NCBI GenBank assembly: GCA_009809945.1
Contig: WTPW01001635.1
Coordinates: 1 to 64,000, forward strand
DNA from: Gigaspora margarita
Lineage: Eukaryota; Glomeromycota; Glomeromycetes; Diversisporales; Gigasporaceae
Direction of reading: 5' to 3'
Length of the DNA stretch: 64,000 bases
Each line of letters starts with the position of its first letter. Positions within the stretch are counted from its first letter, which is position 1. The position numbers were made by a program, and so were the translations under genes. The notes under the pieces were generated by a model. The model was not told where the DNA came from and did not search any database. It worked only from the letters and a program-made list of their open reading frames with translations. This document shows positions 55,994-64,000 of the stretch, one piece after another.

Positions 55994-57017
55994 GGGATGT
56001 GGTGACATAGCGAAGTTGGAAAGTTGTCACCCACCCCAAGGAATTTGTAACTCATGTACAGGGTTCGAATCCCACTGGTGACGATTTTTGAAAATTATAT
56101 CTGTGTTACAGTAACTGATCTTTGTTGATAAGTTGGGCCATAATAAGGCCTGTAACTTGGGTTGCACCACCCCTTGGTATATTCCGTTGATGTGGAAGAT
56201 TCTAGATCTGTTACGCAGATTATTGGAATTGCGTAATACCAAGAGAACTTGAAGATCGGAAACCCTTGGCAAGTCCCGAGCAGAGAGTAGCTGGGCTTTT
56301 GACAGTAATATGAAAAAGAAATCAGATAGTGTGTATGGACCGGCCAGTATGCCTATGACAAAGATCCTCGAGGAGGGGGTCCACCAACCTGGCTGCCAGA
56401 TTCGCACCGGAGGAAAAGAACATGTATTACGGCATCATGTACCAAGGGGAGGGAGTCCATTCGGTTCTTAAAGCCGGGCTGACCGACCCTTCCGGGTCTA
56501 CGGATTGGGAGCAGGCAGACAACAGGTTAGAAAAGCCAGAAGAGGAATGTGTACGTAGTGACTGGGGTTCGGTGAACTCTGCAAGGGCAGAAGTAGGTAA
56601 CGGTAGCAGTTTAATAGTTAGCCCTGACTGCNAGTATATANGTAAAGCTATAGCGTAAGTTACTGAAGCGTAGGTGATACCTGAGTGGGACAGGGGCCAC
56701 TCTACCAGGCTTCTCACTAGGATAAATTAGTCCTAAGGGAGGTAGAAAAGAATCTGGATCTTGTTCTGGTGATACAAGAGAGATTGGCAGATGGCAATGA
56801 TCAGAGGGTTTAAATAGGCAATGACCGGTATGCGGGTTGCAGGTATGGCAGCTAGAGTAGAACCTTAGGGTGGCTACTTAAATAGACAACCAAAAATTGC
56901 AGGTGTGGCTAGTTGTACTCTCGTCAATGTACTATGTCGGGTGACCTCCATGTTGGAAATCCGTGATTTTACATATCTTGAATAAAACTCTTACTCCCAA
57001 AGTGAGCACCTAACTTG

Positions 57018-57041
<24 letters not shown>
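55994..57041 (+). mobile_element. Long tRNA-headed retroposon family B, full copy
   Basis: tRNA-like head: A box ACATAGCGAAGTTGG (56006-56020), B box GGGTTCGAATCCC (56061-56073), an internal RNA polymerase III promoter. The body is GC-rich for this window. It ends CTTGAATAAAACTCTTACTC, then CACCTAACTTG and an A tail (57018-57050). AAAAAAAAATCAAT lies on both sides (55980-55993, 57042-57055), a 14-bp duplication partly merged with the tail. About 1.05 kb, very long for a SINE. Frames of 78-126 codons inside overlap on both strands and show no protein motif. Confidence 0.8.
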
Positions 57042-57053
<12 letters not shown>

Positions 57054-57269
57054 ATTTTTCTATTAAAAGTAAAAATTAAAAGTCAAATAATAAAAAGTTA
57101 TCCAATTTATATNAAAATTTTAGAATATATGTATTTTGATTTTTAGAATAAGTTTAATTAAGTGCTCATGATCGAGTTATATAGTAAAATTATAACTTTA
57201 CTATGTAGTGATTATAATTAATTGTAAGAGTAACTTATTTTTGAAACTAGCTTATTTCCAGATTATGTG

Positions 57270-57900
57270 AGATTAATTTTATTGGTTACTCTTTATATAC
57301 CAAAATTTCTATTAGTATTTGTTTTAGAAAGAAAAATTTTGTATTCTGATCTTCCTCTATACTGAAAAAATCTCTTGGGATAGCCTGTTTGGATTAGAAA
57401 GAAGTAACTATATATTAAAATTTCTAGTAAAAAAAACTGTAGATATTTTATACAATATATATTTATGATATATAGTTAGTGATGCTACTGAAATTGATTT
57501 TTAAAAAAGGCCTATTTTGTCTTTATTAGAAAAAATTAAAATTTTATAAAAAAGAGCAAATAAAATTTATATAAATATGTTCTTTATAATTTTGTCTATA
57601 CAAAAAAAGTATCAAATAATTTTGTCCTTTAAGTAAAATAGATCAAAAACAATTTCGTCTTCAAATTTTAATTTTAGATTTTCAAACCCAAAATAATTTT
57701 ATCCTCATATATACATACAATAAATTATATATTAAATGGGCTTATTAAATTTTTTTTTATTAGTTACTTTTTATATACCAAAATTTCTATTAGTATTTGG
57801 TTTAGAAAAAAAAATTTGTATTCCAGATTTCTTTTCTACCAAACAAAATCTCTCAGAATGGTCTATTAAGATTAGAAAAAGGTGACTATATATGCTTTTT
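57270..57900. repeat. Pair of 150-bp direct repeats around a half-palindrome
   Basis: 57275-57420 and 57745-57895 share GGTTACTCTTTATATACCA / AGTTACTTTTTATATACCA, AAAATTTCTATTAGTATTTG and ATTAGAAARARGTRACTATA. Between them 57480-57715 is one arm of the palindromic element seen whole at 9111-9645 (GATTTTTAAAAAAGGCCTAT, AGTATCAAATAATTTTGTCC). Confidence 0.6.
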
Positions 57901-58290
57901 TTTTTTAAAAAAACTCTAATATTTGGTAATAATTTGTGAAAATTTCTACTATTTTAATTTTAAAAAAACTTTATTAATCAAACTTAAAGCACATATTTTT
58001 AACTAATAGAATCTTAATTTTTATAGAAAATATTAGAAACTTGAGAAAATATTTAAGTTATTCTGATATTTATATTTTTGCAAGTTTTTCACTCAATTTA
58101 TACTATATTTAAAAAACTTTTACAAAATAAACTTTTCAAAATGTCACTAAGTAAGTTAATAAATACAAATTCAGCTATTCTCAGTTAAAATTTTTTCAAA
58201 AATAAACAAATATTGATAAAGATATCTATATTTTTCATTAAACTTCTAGATTCAGATTTCTCTGTGATAAAGAGAATTAAAAAATTATAA
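57901..58290. other. AT-rich spacer, nothing recognised
   Basis: No frame, no clear repeat. Confidence 0.35.
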
Positions 58291-58625
58291 TATGGTGCAA
58301 ACAGATTAGTTGCATCAAATTTTTATAGTAGTGCTGAAAATTTTGTCGATCATTTACTTATAAAATTGAATTTGATTGGTTAAAATTTTTATATGTTTTT
58401 TAATTTTTTATATATAGTGCTTAAAATTTTAAAACTTATAAATTTAAAATTGTATCTTCTCAATAACAAGCAACAAATTCTTAAATAAAATATGTAGTTT
58501 GATAGATATTGTCAAAAGCTATCAAATTACGTATTTTATTTTGCAACTTTAAAATTTTTTATTAAGTAGATACAATTTAAAAAAATTATTATTTAATTTG
58601 ATGTTTTTAGACTGTTCGCACCATA
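58291..58625. mobile_element. 335-bp MITE with TATGGTGCAAACAG ends
   Basis: TATGGTGCAAACAGATTAG at the left; the inverse of CTAAAAACATC and GTATGGTGCGAACAGT at the right, about 27 bp. The interior has CTATCAAATTACGTATTTTA facing ATGTAGTTTGATAG (58491-58545). Confidence 0.55.
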
Positions 58626-59004
58626 CCCACTTTGATTTTTACAGGTTTAAATAAAACAAGTTACTGCATACTATTAAAAATAATAGATAACTGAATGAAA
58701 TATTACTTTCCAAAATTTCAAGTTATTTGGTTTAATTTTTATTTTAGAATAGCTTTTTTTGCATTCAAAATATCAATATTTCTTTGTAGATTACTTTTTC
58801 ACATATATTTTGAAATATATTTTGACTGTAAAGGCAAATTTTAATAATAAAATATTAAAAGTCATCTTATAAAACTAATGTTTTTCAACTCATTTTACAA
58901 TTTTTGTTAGTAACTCAAAGTTAATTGTTTAATAAAATTTTGTATAAATAGTATTATCGGCTTTTTTTACTTATTTTCTTCAAAAAAAAATAGTTTGTTA
59001 CTCA
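58626..59004. other. AT-rich spacer, nothing recognised
   Basis: AT-rich, no frame above background. Confidence 0.35.
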
Positions 59005-59290
59005 AATTAAGAATTCTCTAACATTTGAAGATGAGTTAATAGAAATTAAGCAAATTTTTTATAATAAAATTTTTTTGAAACTTTGAATTAAAATAATTTA
59101 AAAAAACTTAATCAAATTTGATAATTTTTTAAAATTAATTTTATAAACTTATAGAGTTAATTTAAGAAAAAATTTATCAAATTTGATCATATTTTTGTTA
59201 AATTATTTTAATTTAAAGTTTTAAAAAAACTTATAAAAAAAACTTGCTTGATTTCTATTGACTCATCTCCAATTTATTGTACAAAATTTA
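59005..59290. repeat. Palindromic element, arms about 140 bp
   Basis: AACATTTGAAGATGAGTTAA with TAGAAATTAAGCAAATTTTT faces AAACTTGCTTGATTTCTATT with GACTCATCTCCAATTTATTG, centre near 59150 (TATAAACTTATAGAG). No gene. Confidence 0.6.
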
Positions 59291-59817
59291 TATATTCATT
59301 CAAATTTTTCTTATATAATAAAATTTATATGAACTGATTTTAGCCTATTAATTAAGACTATACATAATTTTAAATAACAATAAATAATACATAACAAAAG
59401 ATGTATTCATATTAGTCTATTGAGATGTTATATTTAAATTTTTTACTATATAAATTTATATTAAAAATATATAAAATTACTTTATAACTTTAAAGCCAAG
59501 ATTCTTTTGGATTACAAACCAATTATTTTCAAATTTTGAGATTAAGTATATCAAGAATAGTAGAATAAATTACTTAGAACAGTTTTTTAAATTTCTATAA
59601 AAATTGAAGATTTTACTAATAAAATTTTATGAAAAAGAAAAAAATTGTTAAATCTAAAACTATAATTATATATGATATGTAAGATTTTATACTAAACAAA
59701 GTTTATTTAGATGACAAAATTGGTTGTCTTAATAAAAAAAAAGTTTACTATGTACTGAAACTAAAAATTTAAAATTTCTATATACAACTTTTTTTTTGTT
59801 AAAAAAATCTAGTTTGG
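59291..59817. other. AT-rich spacer, nothing recognised
   Basis: Poly-A and poly-T tracts only. Confidence 0.35.
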
Positions 59818-61040
59818 GCTTGTAAGAAAATTTTTCAGCATGAAATTTTATAACAATAATAAAGAGCAAAATTCAATTTTTTAAACATTTACTAAGTAAA
59901 AAGTTGAATCAAAGTTTTTTGCAAAAAAAAAAAATTTATATATATTTTTTTTTTTGTGTCAAAGTTTCCACTCTGAGAAAAGGCGTTTTTATTTAAGCAA
60001 AAGAATTAAGGGTGCCTCTTTGGGTACCCGATATTTGTTATATTGATGAGGGTACAACTAGTCACACTTGCAACTTTTGGTTGCCTATTTAAGTAGCCAC
60101 CCGAAGGTTCCACACTAGCTGCCATACCTGCAACCTGCATACTAGCATTGCCTATTTAAACCCTTTGGTCCCTGCTTTGCCTGCTAATCCTACTTGTATC
60201 ACCGGTACAATCCTCTATTATATTAGTCAGTCAAGGTTAGTTCTGAATGCTTGCGAAATCCCCTTAGGACTAATTTATCTTTGTGAAACACTTGATAGAG
60301 CAGTCCCTGTTCTACACAGGTATTATCTACACTTTAGTAACTTACATATCTGCATTATACTGACACTTGCAGTCCAGAGATTAGCCTAAACCGCTACCAT
60401 TATCTACTTCCACCCTTGCAAGGTTCACTTCGATTTTAGCACTTACCATTACCATCTTACTGGTCCTTACACCAAATTCCCAAACTTCCAAACCAGTTAG
60501 CCTGAAAAGGTCGATATAGCTTTTTTCCCTTAGTACCTACTGCCAGAACGTAGATTCTTTTCCTCCAGTGTGACTCTGGCGGCCAGGTTGGTGAACCCCT
60601 TCTCGAGGATCTTGTTGTTCGATTCTCCGGCTCCAGTTTCTGATATCCTGGTTTTGGTAGCACTGTCAAAGATTTTTGCTACCTTCTTACTCAGGGCTTG
60701 GCAAATAGGTTTCCATTTCTCCGGTTCCTTGAATTTTCATGCGCCCAAAAGCTCTTATTCGAGATGGTGTACCAAGGCCTACAAGTGATGTACTCAACCG
60801 ATTTACAAGAAACAGTTACCGGAACACAGGTCTATTTTTCAAAGTGTCGCTAGTGGGATTTGAACCCTAGACCTGCTACTTGGGGGTGACAACTTACCAA
60901 CTTTTCTAAGTCACCACACCCTTAAAAAAATTTTTTTTAAAAACTTTAATTCAGTTTTTTACTTAGTAAAATGTTTAAAAAATTGAATTTTACTCTTTAT
61001 TATTGTTATAAAATTCATGCTGAACAATTTTATTTACAAG
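59818..61040. repeat. Palindrome opened by a retroposon insertion
   Basis: The left arm (TCAGCATGAAATTTTATAAC, AATAATAAAGAGCAAAATTC, AACATTTACTAAGTAAAAAG; 59838-59905) is inverted at 60955-61023 (TTTTTTACTTAGTAAAATGT, GAATTTTACTCTTTATTATT, AAATTCATGCTGA). Retroposon B (59945-60921) lies exactly in the centre. Confidence 0.75.
59945..60921 (-). mobile_element. Long tRNA-headed retroposon family B, minus-strand copy
   Basis: The minus strand starts GGGTGTGGTGACTTAGAAAA, B box AGGGTTCAAATCCC (60854-60867), body with CACCAACCTGGCCGCCAGAG and GCTAACTGGTTTGGAAGTTT, ends AGTGGAAACTTTGACAC plus an A tail (T-run 59945-59955 on the plus strand). Collinear with 55994-57041 but clearly diverged, so a different subfamily or age. 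No protein. Confidence 0.75.
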
Positions 61041-61511
61041 TAGAGATGAGCAAAATCATATTTTTGCTACTATGCATGCACATAATATACTGCATGCATG
61101 TATATATATACAGAATAGTTAAAATTTATTATTGGTTTGTAATATCAAAAACCAATTAGTTACAAGAAAATTTTTGATACATTTTAATATTAGTTATGTA
61201 TACAAAGTAGCTTGGATCATTAATAATTGCCATAGATTATAATGAAACAAATTAAAATGAAATGTGAATTCCTATTTAATTTTCTAAAACTCACTTTTAC
61301 TTGTTTAATATTAACTCTACTCTAAAACTAACCTTTAACCTTAACATAAACTCTACTCTAAAACTAATCTTTAATCTTAACTCTACCCTAAAAATGCATT
61401 CAAAAAAAATTATTTTTCAATGGCTTGTCAATTTTTATACTATATATTTTATTTTAATCTGATTTCAAAGTGAGAAAATTTGAAATAGATATATAATTTT
61501 GAATTTTATAT
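61041..61511. other. AT-rich spacer with TCTACTCTAAAACTAA repeats
   Basis: 61311-61400: TAACTCTACTCTAAAACTAA, CCTTTAACCTTAACATAAA, CTCTACTCTAAAACTAATC, a short tandem repeat of about 50 bp with worn CCTAA-like units. ATGCATGCA palindromes at 61070-61100. No gene. Confidence 0.4.
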
Positions 61512-61842
61512 TTTGGCGCATATGCGTTGTGACGCGCCTCATAAGTTCTGGTGTAATGTGAAATCAAAACAATAATTAATTCGTTAGTTTAGGGTTAGGG
61601 TGAGGTAGGGTTACGTTAAGGTTAGATTAGGATTAGGGTAGGTCATTTTAGCAAAAGGTTCTAACCCAAAATTTTGTGAGGAATTTTTTTTGCTAGAACG
61701 CGAAAAGTAGTTTCATAAGCAAAATTTTGAGCTACAAGCGATTTTTTAGAAACATCGCTATTTTTTTTGATTTCACGTTACACCTGATCTTACAATCTGA
61801 TTGGTTGATCAGATAAGTGCGTTACAACGCACATGCGCCAAA
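61512..61842. mobile_element. 331-bp MITE with TTTGGCGCATATGCGTTGT ends
   Basis: TTTGGCGCATATGCGTTGTG is inverted as TACAACGCACATGCGCCAAA; a second inner pair GGTGTAATGTGAAATCAAAA / TGATTTCACGTTACACCTG. The interior has TTAGGGTTAGGGTGAGGTAG (61588) and further GGTTAG units to 61645. No gene. Confidence 0.65.
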
Positions 61843-63285
61843 TTACATAAACCTATAATTTTATCTTTTTATTTGTACTAATCTATTTAATTTGCACTAA
61901 CTTTTTTTCATATGTACTACAAAAAGAATGCCTCTAATAGAACTAAACTATAGTTCTGAAAATGTATATATGCAGCTCTAATAGCATTATTAACATATTT
62001 TTAACAAAATTTTTCTTCTTTTTTGTTTAAATCCAGTTATATATCCCAATTAAATAAAATGAATCCAAATTTGATTGGCTTTTTTTTTTTAAAAAAAAAC
62101 AATTTTCACTAACTAGTCAATTTAGAATTTACTAGTATTTGATATATGCTTTTTAGTATATAGAAAATTTTATTAATATTATGCACTTAGAATTTGTTTA
62201 TATTGTCCAAATATATATATACAATAGCTAAAGTTTAGTATTGAAATTATTTTAATTTTTGTATAAGAATGTCTGTAACAGAACTTACTTGCTATTTTAG
62301 TTATCATAGTTAATTATACATATACACTCTCTTGATAAACAACGTTAAAGAAAACAGAATTAAATTTCATACTCATTCCAGTAATTTATTGAAAAAAAAC
62401 CATTAAAGTTAATAATATAACTTTTGAAATACAAACTTTAAAATGAACAAAATTATCACAGGTTTTGAAATAATAAAAATTGGACAAAAAAAGTTGGTTT
62501 GGTGTATGCTATATACTTGTATACTGGATAGGGTTAGGGCACAAGAAATTTTGAAGCATGCCCAGAGGGGCATATTTTTGACAAGAGCATATGCTTTTGT
62601 GCCCTGTGTATGCCTCCTATAAAAAATATGATTGGCTAAATATATAGATTGATTGACCAATAAATTAATATTCTAAACCTTATTCTCACTATCTTTTTTG
62701 AATCTTTAGAAAAAATATTTTGCTTTAGTCTGCTATTTATTAAGAAATACTATCTTGTTTATATAGATTTAGCTTTTATAATTTTAAATTAACTATAAGT
62801 ATCAATATAAAATTTGCTTTTTAAATCTTTAATCCCTTGATTTTTTTGCTAATTATTATAGCAAATTTATAAAATAAAGTATTTTAACTAACTATAAAAT
62901 ATATTATTTATTATTGGTTTTGAACATTTCTTTATTATATGATTTTATAATAAGAAATATTTGAAAACAATAGTAAATGATATAAAAAATAAATTTGCTA
63001 CAATGTTTTATTTTATATTATAAATATTTCTGATAAAAAATAAAATTTGTTTAGAAAAACCAAATAGACATAACTAAGTTTGGCCTATAGTTGTATTATA
63101 ATTTTTTTACTATAACTCTGGCATACTTAATTGTCCAATCATATTTCTTTCAAGTCACATGATAAGATCACATGATAGAGGTATGCTTTTTGACCAAAGC
63201 ACATGCCCTAGGCATGCCGGAAGGCATGCTCTCTTAGGCATATCCTCTAATACTGTGCTCACAATCCTAATACTAAAAGCACTTG
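61843..63285. other. AT-rich spacer with GCATGCC-type repeats
   Basis: GATAGGGTTAGGGCACAAG (62528), AAGCATGCCCAGAGGGGCAT (62551) and GAGCATATGCTTTTGTGCC (62585) resemble AAAGCACATGCCCTAGGCAT (63197) and GGAAGGCATGCTCTC (63219), probably ends of an unresolved element of about 0.7 kb. The rest has no gene. Confidence 0.35.
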
Positions 63286-63288
63286 TAA

Positions 63289-63821
63289 GGGGGCATCCAT
63301 AAATAACGTTATGCTTGAGGGGGGGTCCCCCAAAATATAACGATTTTCCAATATGTAGGGAGGGGTCCCCCCCAACATAACGCATTTTTTTATAAAAATT
63401 TGTCTAAAGCTTGATCCAGTAGTCCAAATTTGATGATATTGGTACCATTCGAACCGTCTCGAGGAGAGGAATCGAATGGTATCAATTTCATTTGATTTGG
63501 ATTACTGGATCACGTTTTATTAACGAAATACTATTGGTTATTATGTTTTCTTATAAAATTACTATAAAATCAATAGTATTTCGTTAATAAAACGTGATCC
63601 AGTGGTCCAAATGAAATGATTTTGGTACCTTGGATTCGTCTCATAGAGACGAATCGAATATACCAAAATCATCCAGATTGGATCACTGGGTCATTATATA
63701 TTCAAGTTTTTGTAAAATTTTATATATAAACATACGGATCTTTAAAAAATTTTTTATATAGTAGAGGGGGGGGTCAAGAGCTACTATGTAGGGGTACATA
63801 ACGTTATTTATGGATGCCCCC
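63289..63821. mobile_element. 533-bp element with 25-bp exact ends and TAA duplication
   Basis: GGGGGCATCCATAAATAACG (63289 onward) continues TTATG and is perfectly inverted at 63797-63821. TAA lies on both sides (63286-63288, 63822-63824), as in PIF/Harbinger. Next to the ends are G-runs (GGGGGGGTCCCCC at 63319, GGAGGGGTCCCCCCC at 63360, GGGGGGGGTC at 63766). The centre is two palindromes with GGTACCATTCGAACCGTCTC and AAACGTGATCCAGT, the module of the 39.9-41.3 kb array. No gene. Perfect ends imply recent movement. Confidence 0.75.
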
Positions 63822-63824
63822 TAA

Positions 63825-64000
63825 CATTAAATATGTAATTGTTTTTCGATAAACAATAAGTATGTAAATATCAAACTTATATAAATATGCTAAGGTAATC
63901 TGGTATATGTATATATATAGTATATGGGTATATACCAAAAATAATTTTTTTGCTCTAATTTCTACTATTTTGAAACTTTATACTCATACCAATAATTAAT
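63825..64000. other. AT-rich window end
   Basis: TATATATA runs, nothing recognised. Confidence 0.35.

Larger units (their letters stand above)
55725..57260 (+). mobile_element. TA-MITE (AATAAGCTACC family) split by two insertions
   Basis: TTATAAGATCAAAATATATA (55737), ATTTGACTTTTAATTTTTAT (55939), AAAAATTAAAAGTCAAATAA (57067) and CTTTACTATGTAGTGATTAT (57212) appear in family order, ending at GTAACTTATTTTTGAAA. Between them lie repeat C (55772-55914) and retroposon B (55994-57041). Confidence 0.55.

Noticed and set aside
55994-56120. Possible true tRNA gene (good A and B boxes)
   Set aside because: T-stem pairs only three bases, the acceptor arms do not pair, and the unit continues as a 1 kb element with A tail and target duplication. 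A retroposon head.
56027-56717. Frames of 78-126 codons on both strands
   Set aside because: Overlap inside a tRNA-headed retroposon and are not kept in the copies at 3.1 and 60 kb.
60165-60788. Frames of 70-74 codons
   Set aside because: Lie within retroposon B on either strand; no protein motif.

Overview
The window is nuclear DNA of a repeat-bloated, very AT-rich fungus. It most likely comes from an arbuscular mycorrhizal fungus (Glomeromycotina). The one intact host gene, a seven-exon Pht1/PHO84-type phosphate:H+ symporter, supports this. So do the reverse transcriptase, hAT and FAR1-like Mutator protein relics, whose style is common in that group. Short introns with GT..AG ends and C:G to T:A decay of the transposon genes also fit. 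The species call is inference from protein style; no database was used.

Layout. 1-1.0 kb: tail of a LINE reverse transcriptase. 1.3-11 kb: inverted-repeat elements without genes, T-rich repeat arrays, one truncated long SINE copy, and several nested insertions whose target-site duplications (TSDs) can be read directly. 11.2-13.6 kb: a tRNA-headed retroposon (family A) split by a 1.7 kb hAT element with perfect ends. 14.8-24.6 kb: a 9.7 kb hAT unit with matching 13-bp ends and a perfect 8-bp TSD. It contains a decayed hAT transposase, a second family A retroposon, smaller elements and a Mutator-like 5' part whose exon is amplified at a 178-bp period. 24.8-27.2 kb: a foldback element with a 9-bp TSD and a three-level nest of inverted-repeat elements. 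27.2-29.9 kb: minisatellites and a GTAC microsatellite leading to the gene. 29.9-32.1 kb: the phosphate transporter. 32.9-42 kb: tandem palindrome arrays, themselves hit by hAT-like and TA-flanked elements. 43-50.3 kb: T-rich block between two copies of a 650-680 bp TA-flanked element, with an array of exon/intron-like cassettes and a 310-bp assembly gap. 50.5-54.9 kb: a decayed Mutator-like (FAR1-type) transposon with three tandem zinc-knuckle exons and a small element inside its catalytic domain. 55-64 kb: more inverted-repeat elements, two near full-length copies of retroposon family B, and a 533-bp element with TAA duplications at the end.

How it works together. The transporter is the only gene likely to act for the cell. 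The rest is a layered record of transposition: elements sit inside elements, and perfect TSDs allow the order of events to be read at about ten places. Several short-palindrome modules recur in elements with different ends, which suggests modular exchange. The most unusual signals are the tandem amplification of transposase exons, the 9.7 kb hAT unit, and the exon/intron-like cassette array at 44.9-46.3 kb.
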